64,000 bases of DNA from Pseudalkalibacillus hwajinpoensis. GTDB lineage: Bacteria > Bacillota > Bacilli > Bacillales > Guptibacillaceae. The translations under genes and the position numbers were made by a program. The stretch is taken from contig NZ_CP156674.1 of NCBI RefSeq assembly GCF_039851965.1, positions 1,054,001 through 1,118,000 on the forward strand, in the 5' to 3' direction. Shown in pieces: positions 8,350-16,676 of this stretch. Positions within the stretch are counted from its first letter, which is position 1. The number at the start of each line of letters is the position of its first letter. Below the pieces are notes generated by a model, which had not been told where the DNA came from, did not search any database, and saw nothing but the letters and a program-made list of their open reading frames with translations.

Positions 8350-9855
8350 TTAAGCTTCTATTTTCATCGAAATCATTTTATCTGCCTGTACTTCTTGCTT
8401 AGAAGTTACCGGTATAGCAATGGATCCAATGATTGCAACTGCAAAGTTTACAATCAATCCAATGATTCCTCCATGAATTCCAATAATCGTTTTATAGCCA
8501 GTTATGGTCATCATCCCTGCAATAATTGCACCTATCAACATGCCCCAGAAAACAGGTTTCGAGGAAAGCTTTTTCCAATACAAGCCTAATATAAAGGCAG
8601 GGAATACTTGAACCAACAACTCAAATTTCAATACAAAAATCTGATAAAGTGTTCCCGGTGGATTCCATGCAACCCAAAGTAATAGAATAACTGCCAATAC
8701 GCCGACAACTTTCCCTACGATAACCTTGCGATGTTCAGATGCTTTAGGATTAATAAAGTTTCCATAGATATCATTTGAGATAATCGATGAGAAACTGAGA
8801 AGAACAGAATCCGCTGTGGAGATGATGGCTGCTACAATACCACCGAAAAATAAAATCATGACCCAATAATAGAACGAGTTAATCGAAGCAATTTCGTTTG
8901 CCATTAATCCGACTAATTGCTCAGATCCTGCTTCATCTAATCCTGGAAACATTGAAATACCAACAATCCCTATGACAAAGACGAGTCCTGTTGTAATTGG
9001 CGGCATCCATGCCATTCTTGCAAAAGACTTTTTCAACGTTTTCTCACTTTGAGCTGAATAAATCCTTTGAATTGCATGAGGGTAAATGGCTGCTCCACAC
9101 CCTACAAGTATTAAAATACTGAACCAATTAATCGAGCCTTCCATTGTCGGTAGTCCTACTTTTGCTGGTTCTGAATCCATGATAAACGTTGTAACGTTGG
9201 TAAGGTTACCCCCAACCAAATAAAGAGCGCCACCAAGGAAAACAAAGATCCCAACCATCAATACCAAGCCCTGCATGACGTCGGTAAAGGCCACGGCTTT
9301 CATTCCACCCATCCATTCATAGGTCAACATGACGATAACGAATGCAATTACCGCCAATTGATAGGGAATCGTTCCTCCAGTCATACCTGAAACAGCCTGA
9401 CCAATGGCAACAAGCTGTTCTAACAAATAATTCCCAAGGCCCCATAACATGAGAAAAACGCCCAGTAACGTCACAGATTTCGATTTGAATCGATAGCTCA
9501 ACCAATCAGAGGGTGTAATGAATTTTTCTCGCTTTGAGATGACATATAATCTAGGGGCAAACAATAAGTAAACACCAATGATGATCGTCATAAAGGAAAT
9601 CGACTGTAGCCAGGTAAAACCTGACCGGTAAGCAGCAGGTGCGTAACCGACAATTGTGTTCCCACTATATTGAGTCGCATATAACGTGAAGAAGAGAGCA
9701 ACGAACCCCAAGTTCTTACCAGCTAAATAATACCCTGACATAGTGTGATGGAGATTTTTCTCGCCTCTTCCCGATAGAAAACCAATCAACAGCATGACGA
9801 ATGCATAGAACGCTAGAATAAGAACACCATCTAAACCAGCGAAAGTTAGATTCAC
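8350..9855 (-). CDS. Sodium:solute symporter (SSS family)
   Basis: 501 residues with about thirteen membrane segments and SSS motifs: GYYLAGKNLGFVALFFTLYA, TQYSGNTIVGYAPAAYRSG, QRIYSAQSEKTLKKSFA and STADSVLLSFSSIISNDIYG. It imports a substrate with sodium. It overlaps the upstream small membrane protein by four bases (ATGA), so the two are co-translated, as in permease pairs that use a DUF3311-like small subunit. The neighbouring acyl-CoA enzymes suggest a carboxylate substrate; the sequence does not say which. Confidence 0.93.
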   Translation of the reverse strand: MNLTFAGLDGVLILAFYAFVMLLIGFLSGRGEKNLHHTMSGYYLAGKNLGFVALFFTLYATQYSGNTIVGYAPAAYRSGFTWLQSISFMTIIIGVYLLFAPRLYVISKREKFITPSDWLSYRFKSKSVTLLGVFLMLWGLGNYLLEQLVAIGQAVSGMTGGTIPYQLAVIAFVIVMLTYEWMGGMKAVAFTDVMQGLVLMVGIFVFLGGALYLVGGNLTNVTTFIMDSEPAKVGLPTMEGSINWFSILILVGCGAAIYPHAIQRIYSAQSEKTLKKSFARMAWMPPITTGLVFVIGIVGISMFPGLDEAGSEQLVGLMANEIASINSFYYWVMILFFGGIVAAIISTADSVLLSFSSIISNDIYGNFINPKASEHRKVIVGKVVGVLAVILLLWVAWNPPGTLYQIFVLKFELLVQVFPAFILGLYWKKLSSKPVFWGMLIGAIIAGMMTITGYKTIIGIHGGIIGLIVNFAVAIIGSIAIPVTSKQEVQADKMISMKIEA

Positions 9856-10106
9856 TTTGCACTCTCCTTTCTTTTCTCAGACTCTTCAATCTCCTCCACT
9901 ACGTTCCATTCATGCATACACAACCAACTTAAATACCCTGATAAGACTAATGAGAAAATCAACGATATAAACGCCCAAAAAGGGAAACCAAAAATAATTG
10001 GATGGACTGCTTTACCTGGGAAATACCAGGGAACGATCGCTAGCATCAGTAACACTAATAAGACCCAGATCCATTTCTTCTTAATTGGCTCTTTTATTTT
10101 CCCCAC
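9852..10106 (-). CDS. Small membrane partner of the symporter (DUF3311-like)
   Basis: 84 residues with two membrane segments (about 12-32 and 42-65). PWYFPGKAVHPIIFGFPFW between them is the pattern seen in DUF3311-type small proteins encoded directly before SSS permeases. It has a basic N-terminus and an acidic C-terminal tail. The stop overlaps the symporter start. It probably helps assembly or stability of the permease; this is inferred from context only. Confidence 0.75.
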   Translation of the reverse strand: MGKIKEPIKKKWIWVLLVLLMLAIVPWYFPGKAVHPIIFGFPFWAFISLIFSLVLSGYLSWLCMHEWNVVEEIEESEKRKESAK

Positions 10107-10185
10107 CTAATTTGCCTCCTTTAAATTACTTCACTCTTTTAAGGGTGTATATCAAAGATTGGTGACTACTCTAGGCCACCATCAC

Positions 10186-10199
10186 TGTATGCGCTTACA
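10186..10199 (-). promoter_or_regulatory. Candidate cre box upstream of the symporter genes
   Basis: TGTATGCGCTTACA matches the CcpA consensus TGWAANCGNTNWCA at 13 of 14 positions. It lies 80 bases upstream of the small-subunit start. Carbon catabolite control is inferred. Confidence 0.5.
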
Positions 10200-10248
10200 T
10201 TTACCAGTATAGTTATAAGACCCAGGACTCCCCACGGCTTCACACCAT

Positions 10249-11457
10249 TCAAATAATATTACTTTCTCTCCATTCTTCTAACTCTTCTTCGCTATAGCCA
10301 AGTAATTGAGTGTAAACTTCTTCGTTGTGCTTTCCTACCTTTTCTGGTCCAGGATGCTTCACTTTTCCCGGTGTACGGCTTAATTTCGGAACAATCCCCG
10401 GCATTGGAAATTCCCCAAGCTCCGGATGTTCAACTGATAGAATCATGTCTCGTTCTTGATAATGCGGATCTTCAACAATATCTTTAGCTGAATAAATCAA
10501 ACCGGATGGTACTCCCTTTTCTTCTAACTTTTCAAGAGCTTCCTTAGCTGGAAGTGATTTTGTCCATTCTTCGATCAATAGATCAAGAACTTTCATATTC
10601 TTGCCCCGTGCTTCATGTGTAGCAAACCGGTCATCATCAGCAAGTTCCACTTGATCCATTGCTTCACAAAGTCTTCTGAAGACACCGTCTGCGTTAGCAC
10701 CAATTACGATATACGTTTCATCTTGTGTATAGTAAATATTTGAAGGTGCTACTCCCGGAAGAATATTCCCCATCCTCTCACGAACATAGCCTGCAAGGAG
10801 ATAGTCAGGGATCAAACTTTCCATTACTGAAAAAACAGATTCATATAATGCGGTATCAACCACTTGCCCCTTACCAGATTGCTCTCTTTCATGTAGCGCA
10901 ACCAAACAACCAATTGTTGCAAAAAGGGCTGCCAGTGTATCTCCTATTGATATACCGATTCGAGTCGGGGCACGATCTTGATACCCTGTAACATGGCGTA
11001 ATCCACCCATCGCTTCCCCAACACTTCCAAAACCAGCACGATGTTTATAAGGACCTGTCTGACCAAACCCGGATGTTCGCATCATAATGATTTTTGGATT
11101 GATCTCAGATAGTTCCTCATAAGATAAATTCCACTTCTCCATCGTTCCTGGTCGAAAATTCTCAATGATTATGTCTGCTTCTTTCACCATTTCTTTTAAT
11201 AACGCCTGTCCCTTTTCTTCTCGAAGGTTAAGAGTAATTGATTTCTTATTTCTTGATTGGATCGGCCACCATAGACCTGTTCCTTCCTTCGACTTTCCCC
11301 AATTCCTCATCGGATCCATTTTATCTGGCGGTTCAATTTTAATGACTTCCGCCCCAAAATCAGCAAACAATCTTCCAGAAAAAGGACCTGCTAATAGCGT
11401 ACCTAATTCTAAAACACGAATTCCTTCCAACGGTAATCGTTCTTTTTCTTTCGTCAT
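10249..11457 (-). CDS. CaiB/BaiF family CoA-transferase (class III)
   Basis: 402 residues with GIRVLELGTLLAGPFSGRLF near residue 12, ADFGAEVIKIEPP near 35, SRNKKSITLNLR near 65 and RPGTMEKWNLSYEEL near 105. An Asp in GISIGDTLAAL near 170 is the expected catalytic aspartate. Class III enzymes transfer CoA between carboxylic acids. The family includes succinate:hydroxymethylglutarate CoA-transferase and formyl- and itaconate-CoA transferases. It is divergent from a GntR gene followed by HMG-CoA lyase, so it may make the substrate of that lyase. GAGGAGG sets the ATG at 11457. Confidence 0.93.
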   Translation of the reverse strand: MTKEKERLPLEGIRVLELGTLLAGPFSGRLFADFGAEVIKIEPPDKMDPMRNWGKSKEGTGLWWPIQSRNKKSITLNLREEKGQALLKEMVKEADIIIENFRPGTMEKWNLSYEELSEINPKIIMMRTSGFGQTGPYKHRAGFGSVGEAMGGLRHVTGYQDRAPTRIGISIGDTLAALFATIGCLVALHEREQSGKGQVVDTALYESVFSVMESLIPDYLLAGYVRERMGNILPGVAPSNIYYTQDETYIVIGANADGVFRRLCEAMDQVELADDDRFATHEARGKNMKVLDLLIEEWTKSLPAKEALEKLEEKGVPSGLIYSAKDIVEDPHYQERDMILSVEHPELGEFPMPGIVPKLSRTPGKVKHPGPEKVGKHNEEVYTQLLGYSEEELEEWRESNII

Positions 11458-11519
11458 ATGCTTCCTCCTCAAACTCTCAAATCGAAAAATTCTGAATCTT
11501 GCGTATAAGACTACCAGAA

Positions 11520-11529
11520 TTGTATACAG
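11520..11529. promoter_or_regulatory. GntR/FCD-type operator half of the divergent promoter
   Basis: TTGTATACAG, nine of ten bases of the palindrome TTGTATACAA found 134 bases away. It lies 63 bases upstream of the CoA-transferase start and is probably bound by the adjacent FCD regulator. Confidence 0.5.
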
Positions 11530-11653
11530 AAAAGCAACCGTTTATTTGAAAATGGTGTTTTTTAGGTAAAATGAGCTATTTTCATGGTTATTTATTGAAT
11601 AAATCAATGCTTTTCGAGTCAATTTTTAGAATAAATTGAAAATGGTTTTTTGT

Positions 11654-11663
11654 TTGTATACAA
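11654..11663. promoter_or_regulatory. Palindromic operator TTGTATACAA
   Basis: A perfect 10-bp palindrome 19 bases before the GntR start, of the form commonly bound by FCD-subfamily GntR proteins. With the site at 11520 it could let one regulator control both directions. Confidence 0.6.
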
Positions 11664-11681
11664 TAGAGTTGAGGTGTTGAT

Positions 11682-12353
11682 ATGGATGCATACAATTATA
11701 TAAAAGAGGCAATCGTTCTTGGTAAATTTGAACCGGGGATGAGGTTGACTGAAGAATATCTTGCGAAAGAATTACAGCTGAGCCGCACGCCCATACGTGA
11801 AGCCATTAAGCAACTAGAATCAGATGGACTTATTGTTTCTTTGAAACGCGGGGTCAGTGTCAGACATTTTACGAAAGAGGATATTCGGCAAATCTATGAC
11901 CTCAGAACACTCCTCGAGGGTTACGCCGCTTCACAAGCAGCCATTCACCGGACAGCTGAAGATATCGTTAAAATGACAGAAGCAAATGAATCATACGAGC
12001 AGGCCATTGCTCGTTATACGGAATCTGATATCCAGAGCGTCAAAGACATCGTTGAAGTAAATCATAAATTTCATGAAGCCGTTGTCATCTCATCAAGAAA
12101 CCAACATATTCATTTTCACATTTCTAGAGTTGTGGTTGTCCCACTTATCTTCCGCTCATTTTACTGGTATGATCTCACACAGTTAGAACGTTCACTTGAT
12201 GTACATCGGATCATTTTAAAAGCAATCAAAAATCAAGATTCTGAGCGTGCTCGAATCGCCATGCACGAGCATATCTACCAGGGCCGTGACCATGTGATGA
12301 GTCACTTAGAGGATTTGAAGAATCATCATTTATTAAAGGAGGAAATTCATTGA
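11682..12353 (+). CDS. GntR family (FCD/FadR-like) transcriptional regulator
   Basis: 223 residues. The winged helix at the N-terminus contains LTEEYLAKELQLSRTPIREA (residues ~22-45) and is followed by an FCD helical domain with YDLRTLLEGYAASQAA near 80 and metal-ligand-type residues Asp/His (NHKFHEAVV, MHEHIYQGRDHV). FCD regulators bind small carboxylates and release DNA. It is co-directional and translationally coupled to the lyase gene (four-base overlap) and divergent from the CoA-transferase, so it is very likely the local pathway repressor. Confidence 0.92.
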   Translation: MDAYNYIKEAIVLGKFEPGMRLTEEYLAKELQLSRTPIREAIKQLESDGLIVSLKRGVSVRHFTKEDIRQIYDLRTLLEGYAASQAAIHRTAEDIVKMTEANESYEQAIARYTESDIQSVKDIVEVNHKFHEAVVISSRNQHIHFHISRVVVVPLIFRSFYWYDLTQLERSLDVHRIILKAIKNQDSERARIAMHEHIYQGRDHVMSHLEDLKNHHLLKEEIH

Positions 12354-13234
12354 TTGAAATCTGCGAAGTCGGCCCAAGAGACGGGATTCAGAATGAAGAT
12401 AAATTTGTCTCAACGGAAACTAAAGTTGAACTGATCCATAAATTAATTCAGTCTGGAATCCGATACATTGAAGCTGTTTCTTTCGTCAATCCAAAAATTG
12501 TTCCTCAAATGGCCGATGCTGAAGAAGTGTTGAGAAAAGTACCGATGCGAAGCGATGTTAAATATGCTGGACTTGTACTAAGTCGATCTGGATTAACGAG
12601 AGCGTTACAAACAGATGTTGATTATTTACATGTTGTCACCGCAACGAGTGACTCTTTTAATTTAAAAAATGCCAAAAGGACAGTTGATCAAGCAACAGTG
12701 GAACTTACGAAGGTTGTGGAGGAAGGTATATCCGCCAACAAAGGAGTCCTTGGAGTACTTGGGACTGCTTTTGGTTGTCCTTTTGAAGGAGAAGTACCAC
12801 AGGAGCGTGTCTTGAAAGTAGCCGAGAAGTTCTTAAAAGCTGGCTGCAATAGTCTTACACTTGCAGATACAACAGGGATGGCCAATCCCAATCAAGTCGA
12901 ACAAGTTGTTTCTGCCTTTAAAAAAGCCTTTGGCCAAGATCTCGATTTAGGCTTACACTTCCATAATACACGTGGATTAGGGTTAGCTAATTCACTTGCT
13001 GGTTATCATGCTGGTGTCACTCGATTCGATTCTTCTATCGCCGGCTTAGGTGGCTGCCCGTTCGCTCCAAAAGCAGTTGGAAACGTGTGTACAGAAGATC
13101 TAGTCAATATGTTTCAAGGCATGAAGATAGATACAAATACAAACCTTGATCAATTGGTAGAAACAGCACAATGGATGGAGCTTCAAATAGGCAGGACACT
13201 GGATGGAATGCTAATGAAAGCAGGAACAGCATAG
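12350..13234 (+). CDS. Hydroxymethylglutaryl-CoA lyase
   Basis: 294 residues, DRE-TIM barrel: EVGPRDGIQNEDK near residue 5, LGTAFGCPFEGEVP near 140, LADTTGMANPNQV near 170, HFHNTRGLGLANS near 205 and SIAGLGGCPFAPKAVGN near 230. The last carries the active-site cysteine, and Arg/Asp/His of the metal site are present. The enzyme splits 3-hydroxy-3-methylglutaryl-CoA into acetyl-CoA and acetoacetate. TTG start, overlapping the GntR stop by four bases, with AAAGGAGGAAA upstream. There is no leucine-degradation partner (methylcrotonyl-CoA carboxylase), so HMG-CoA probably comes from an imported acid activated by the adjacent CoA-transferase. Confidence 0.93.
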   Translation: MIEICEVGPRDGIQNEDKFVSTETKVELIHKLIQSGIRYIEAVSFVNPKIVPQMADAEEVLRKVPMRSDVKYAGLVLSRSGLTRALQTDVDYLHVVTATSDSFNLKNAKRTVDQATVELTKVVEEGISANKGVLGVLGTAFGCPFEGEVPQERVLKVAEKFLKAGCNSLTLADTTGMANPNQVEQVVSAFKKAFGQDLDLGLHFHNTRGLGLANSLAGYHAGVTRFDSSIAGLGGCPFAPKAVGNVCTEDLVNMFQGMKIDTNTNLDQLVETAQWMELQIGRTLDGMLMKAGTA

Positions 13235-13240
13235 AGAGAG

Positions 13241-13270
13241 ATGGGGGTCAGACACGTGTCTGACCCCCAT
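13241..13270. terminator. CACGTG palindrome, copy 1 (bidirectional terminator)
   Basis: A perfect 30-bp palindrome built on GTCAGACACGTGTCTGAC with GGGG/CCCC arms, between convergent genes (lyase and the nickel permease). It has near-identical copies at 26703 and 37918, a CAGGCACGTGCCTG variant at 49966 and a divergent copy at 36844. Confidence 0.7.
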
Positions 13271-13291
13271 CCCTCGACCCCCCTCCCTCCA

Positions 13292-13920
13292 TCACCAAAC
13301 GTTGTACATATAGTAAACACCAAACAACATGCTAACAATCCCAGTAAAGCGGGTAAGGTTATAATGAATACTCGCTTTCTTTTTGCTTAGCACAAATGGA
13401 AGCCCAATGATTGTCGTAAAGCATAGCATACCGATCACTGTCCCCAATCCAAACACTACCATATAAAGTGCACCTTCCCAGATCGTATGAACCGTGGACA
13501 TTGTTAATAGAACCATTGCAGCACTACCTGCTAGACCGTGAATACTTCCTATGATCGCGGATTTATAAAATGGAAAGTGCTTCTGACCTTTTGAATAAAC
13601 ATGATGTTCAGAATGCTTTTTAAATACCATGACACTTTTAAATTTAAACCCAAGATAAACTAGCATGATTCCAACTATAAACTCCATCCATAATGACCAC
13701 GCTTCTGGAATGTCGCCTTTCATTATAATGATCACCATCCCAACGATAAAGAGCGTAATCGTGTGGCCAATTCCCCAAAAGACTCCAGCTAAAGATGAGC
13801 GCCACCATTTCTTCGTATCACTTGCAATCATGATACCGCGATAACATGATCAGGTTCGATTGAATGCTTAATGCCTAGAAGAAGCCCCACTAACAAAACT
13901 GAGGTTAAACTGCTAATCAT
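13292..13920 (-). pseudogene. UreH/NicO-type nickel permease, frameshifted
   Basis: The N-terminal 30 codons (13828-13920, SD AAGGAGTGG) encode MISSLTSVLLVGLLLGIKHS then IEPDHVIAVS, the nickel-binding HX4DH helix of NicO/UreH permeases. The frame ends at TGA. The remaining ~179 codons continue in the -1 frame from 13831 (IASDTKKWWRSSLAGVFWG, then GIGHT and four more membrane segments). A single missing base near 13830 explains it. Alternatively the ATGA overlap could couple two fragments. The full-length protein would import Ni2+, exactly what the adjacent LarA-family enzyme needs. It is separated from larA by a terminator. Confidence 0.8.
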
Positions 13921-13962
13921 CTCTCCACTCCTTTCTCTATTTAAGCAACCAGTTTACAACTG

Positions 13963-14006
13963 AAAAAAAGGTAGCTCCTCGCTGTTGTTTTACAGCAAGT
14001 CTACCT
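13963..14006 (-). terminator. Terminator after the larA-like gene
   Basis: AGGTAG/CTACCT outer stem and GCTGT/ACAGC inner stem, followed by TTTTTTT on the minus strand, 35 bases after the stop. Confidence 0.75.
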
Positions 14007-14040
14007 CTCATCTAGAAGTTCGTTCATGCTAAACTCGTCT

Positions 14041-15291
14041 TTACTTCTTTAGAAAATAACCATTTTCATCAAACTTCATTTCAGTAGGTTCCTCGATCAC
14101 TTCAATATTGGCTTGATCTTTTAATTCATGATAAATGACTTCTGATACATACATCTCACCAATATGGAGTGTATTAGGAATACGGACGATTCTCGTATCC
14201 TCATCATCAACACCCCAAGTAGCTCTTAGCGCTGCTAGTAACGCTTCTCTGTCATTATCAAGGACAATTGGAATTTTGGCGCGATCCAGGAATGTACTCG
14301 TGATGACATTTTCATTCATTTTTTTCAGATCAATTTTCTCAAATAACCTCTTCGTAGTCAGATCTGCAAGTCCAATTCCAAGCGCATTCCCATGACTTGC
14401 TTCACTTAAGTTAGAAGCAATTAAGTACTTGATACTAGGGTTTTGAGGTTCTTCAACACCAAGAACACGAATGCGACCAATAATGTTCGTATCCATTCCA
14501 GTTCCACTGTAATTCTTCCCAATTTCATCTACAACTAAGATATCGATTTCATTAATGGGTAAGCTCGGCATTAAATCGAATGCCTTTCGTAGAAGTTCTC
14601 TCTCCCTCTCCTCGATCTGTTCAGGTTCAATCACTTCAATAATGGCTGTTTCTTCAAGAGCATTTTCAACCACTGCAATTCCATACAGTGTGTTGGAGTT
14701 GGCAATAGCCACTTTACCCACCTCAGGCATCATATCCCGAATTCCTTTAATGCCATACGTATGAAGGGCGAGCGCCTGTTTATGTTTCCCCATCCCTATA
14801 GATGCCATTTTTAAAACGCCACTCTCAATATCTTTCTTGAAATCAGTATGCGGCTTGACTCGATTCATCACAATAATGCCATCTGCATGATAAGCATGCT
14901 TATCGATATAAACTGGGATACCAGCCGAAGTTTGTCCAATTTCCTCAACATCCATTGACGAACGAATGTCACAACCCGTTGTTTCTTCAGTTACATCCAA
15001 GCCTTCAAGCACTTCAATTTGCCCTTCAGCTGTCGCACCACCGTGACTACCCATTGCCGGAATGATAAACGGTGTCGCCCCACGTTTTTTAACTTCATCC
15101 GCTATTCCTTTTACAATTAATGCAATATTAGCGATACCTCGGCTACCCACTGTAATCGCAATTTCCATACCTGGCTTTATTTTTTGATTCGCTTCAATTG
15201 CTTGAAACTGCTTTTCGATCACTTTCGAAACATCCGTCATACTTTCCACTTCGAATTTTTGTTTGATTTTCGCAACCTTTGGAAACGCCAT
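14041..15291 (-). CDS. larA: LarA-family nickel-pincer racemase/epimerase (DUF2088)
   Basis: 416 residues. The N-terminal DUF2088/LarA domain has KPGMEIAITVGSRGIANIAL near 40, IIPAMGSHGGATAEGQ near 75, IIVMNRVKPHTDFKKDIESG near 140 and MASIGMGKHKQALALHTYG near 165. These supply the His and Lys residues expected to hold the Ni-pincer nucleotide. The family includes lactate racemase plus homologues acting on other 2-hydroxy acids, among them gluconate 2-epimerase-type enzymes. Maturation genes larB, larC and larE are 8 kb upstream on the same strand. Neighbours are a TRAP importer, a DUF1537 kinase and a PdxA-like dehydrogenase, so the likely role is C2 epimerisation of a sugar acid rather than lactate; that is inference. 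ATG at 15291 chosen over an upstream GTG on SD spacing. Confidence 0.85.
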   Translation of the reverse strand: MAFPKVAKIKQKFEVESMTDVSKVIEKQFQAIEANQKIKPGMEIAITVGSRGIANIALIVKGIADEVKKRGATPFIIPAMGSHGGATAEGQIEVLEGLDVTEETTGCDIRSSMDVEEIGQTSAGIPVYIDKHAYHADGIIVMNRVKPHTDFKKDIESGVLKMASIGMGKHKQALALHTYGIKGIRDMMPEVGKVAIANSNTLYGIAVVENALEETAIIEVIEPEQIEERERELLRKAFDLMPSLPINEIDILVVDEIGKNYSGTGMDTNIIGRIRVLGVEEPQNPSIKYLIASNLSEASHGNALGIGLADLTTKRLFEKIDLKKMNENVITSTFLDRAKIPIVLDNDREALLAALRATWGVDDEDTRIVRIPNTLHIGEMYVSEVIYHELKDQANIEVIEEPTEMKFDENGYFLKK

Positions 15292-15414
15292 CCTTACCAC
15301 CCCTTTTAAAGATAACTAACTATGTAGCTTATAGTTATACCCATTGATTATCATGCACACTCTGTATCCTTACCACTATGTTGACATTAACTATTCTACT
15401 ATAAAGTGAAACTT

Positions 15415-15451
15415 CCATCAGAGGGGGTTTTGCTTCATCCCCCTCTGATGG
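15415..15451 (-). other. Strong RNA hairpin in the pdxA-larA gap
   Basis: CCATCAGAGGGGG pairs perfectly with CCCCCTCTGATGG (13 bp, 11-base loop). There is no U-run, so mRNA protection or processing is more likely than termination. Confidence 0.65.
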
Positions 15452-15472
15452 TTAGTTGAACCAATCGGACCT

Positions 15473-15546
15473 TTAGGGGCAGTTGACCCCCACCTAAACG
15501 TCTCGATTGATTTACATTTTGAGGTGGGGGTTTTACTGCCCCTTAA
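15473..15546 (-). other. Long two-part hairpin in the pdxA-larA gap
   Basis: Outer stem TTAGGGGCAGT/ACTGCCCCTTAA and inner stem CCCCCACCT/AGGTGGGGG around a 26-base loop. The junction is asymmetric (TGA against TTTT). There are three stable structures in one 350-base gap. Confidence 0.65.
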
Positions 15547-15550
15547 GGCT

Positions 15551-15589
15551 GGGATAAAAAGGATAGCAAGAGACAAAGCTGTCTCTTGC
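15551..15589 (-). terminator. Terminator after the pdxA-like gene
   Basis: GCAAGAGACA/TGTCTCTTGC with a four-base loop, then CCTTTTTATCC on the minus strand. It should end or reduce transcription before the larA-like gene. Confidence 0.75.
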
Positions 15590-15653
15590 CATCTGACTTT
15601 ATAATCAGTAGTTTAGGTAAAATGTTCACGAATCATGCTACGAAAGCAAACAA

Positions 15654-16652
15654 CTAAACTACTTTCGTTGGTGCTAATTCATATGCCATACGAATCGCTT
15701 CTTTTAAAGACTTCTCATCTGCAATGTTTTTCCCTGCGATGTCGAAGGCCGTGCCGTGGTCAACGCTTGTACGGATTGTTGGAAGACCAACCGTAATATT
15801 CACACCCGACTCAAGTCCTAACACTTTGATTGGCCCATGACCTTGATCATGATATTGTGCGACGACGATATCAAAGTCCCCACGCTTCGCTCTGAAAAAC
15901 AAGGTATCAGCTGGAAGTGGTCCTACAACATCAATTCCTTCTTCCTGTGCTTTTTCAACAGCAGGAATGATTTTCTCCTCTTCTTCACCATTTCCGAACA
16001 ACCCGTTTTCACCTGCATGTGGGTTAATTCCGCACACTGCAATTTTCGGATTATTAATTCCAGCTTTACGTAACGTGTCATGCGCAAGTTTAATAACTGT
16101 ATATTGACGATCCACATTAATCTTATTAACAGCGTCGATCAAGCCGATATGCGTTGTAACATGGATCACTCGTAAACCTGGGGCAGACAACATCATTGCA
16201 AAGTCCTTCGTATTCGTAAGTTCTGCTAGAATTTCTGTATGACCAGGATAAATATGACCCGCTTTATGCAGCGCTTCTTTATTTAGTGGTGCAGTACAGA
16301 TGCCTTGAATTTCCTTATCATTGGCATACGAAATCGCCTTCTCTAAGTAGTAGAATGCCGCATTCCCAGCTTCTGCAGATACTTCACCCCATGCTAATCC
16401 GTCAGAAACAAGGCCCATATCCACAACATCAATTGTTCCATATTCAAACTTCGCTTCTTCAGGTTTCGTAATGCTTCTTAAGCTGAGATCAACCTTCGTA
16501 ACATCAATCGCTCTTTCTAACATGTTAAGATCACCAATAACAAATAACGAACAGTTTTCATAGATCGCTTCATCTTTAAAAGATTTCACAATAATTTCTG
16601 GTCCTACGCCTGATGGATCGCCCATCGTAATCGCAATAATTGGTTTAGCCAT
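15654..16652 (-). CDS. pdxA2: PdxA-like 4-phospho-D-threonate/erythronate dehydrogenase
   Basis: 332 residues of the PdxA family: ITMGDPSGVGPEIIVK at the N-terminus and metal-binding histidines in YPGHTEILAEL, CGINPHAGENGLFG and VAQYHDQGHGPIKV. PdxA oxidises 4-phosphohydroxythreonine in vitamin B6 synthesis. PdxA2-type members paired with a DUF1537 kinase instead oxidise and decarboxylate 4-phospho-D-threonate or erythronate to dihydroxyacetone phosphate. The neighbouring kinase and TRAP genes point to the catabolic role. It follows dctM by 24 bases. Confidence 0.93.
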   Translation of the reverse strand: MAKPIIAITMGDPSGVGPEIIVKSFKDEAIYENCSLFVIGDLNMLERAIDVTKVDLSLRSITKPEEAKFEYGTIDVVDMGLVSDGLAWGEVSAEAGNAAFYYLEKAISYANDKEIQGICTAPLNKEALHKAGHIYPGHTEILAELTNTKDFAMMLSAPGLRVIHVTTHIGLIDAVNKINVDRQYTVIKLAHDTLRKAGINNPKIAVCGINPHAGENGLFGNGEEEEKIIPAVEKAQEEGIDVVGPLPADTLFFRAKRGDFDIVVAQYHDQGHGPIKVLGLESGVNITVGLPTIRTSVDHGTAFDIAGKNIADEKSLKEAIRMAYELAPTKVV

Positions 16653-16676
16653 ACGACATTTCCTCCCTTATAATCA

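Noticed and set aside
14041..15291. Calling the LarA-family protein a lactate racemase
   Set aside because: No lactate permease or lactate dehydrogenase is nearby, and the kinase, PdxA2 and TRAP genes point to a sugar acid. Family membership is kept, the substrate is left open.
15654..16652. Assigning the PdxA-like protein to vitamin B6 synthesis
   Set aside because: It sits between TRAP and LarA-family genes with a DUF1537 kinase, the catabolic PdxA2 context, and Bacilli make B6 by PdxS/PdxT.
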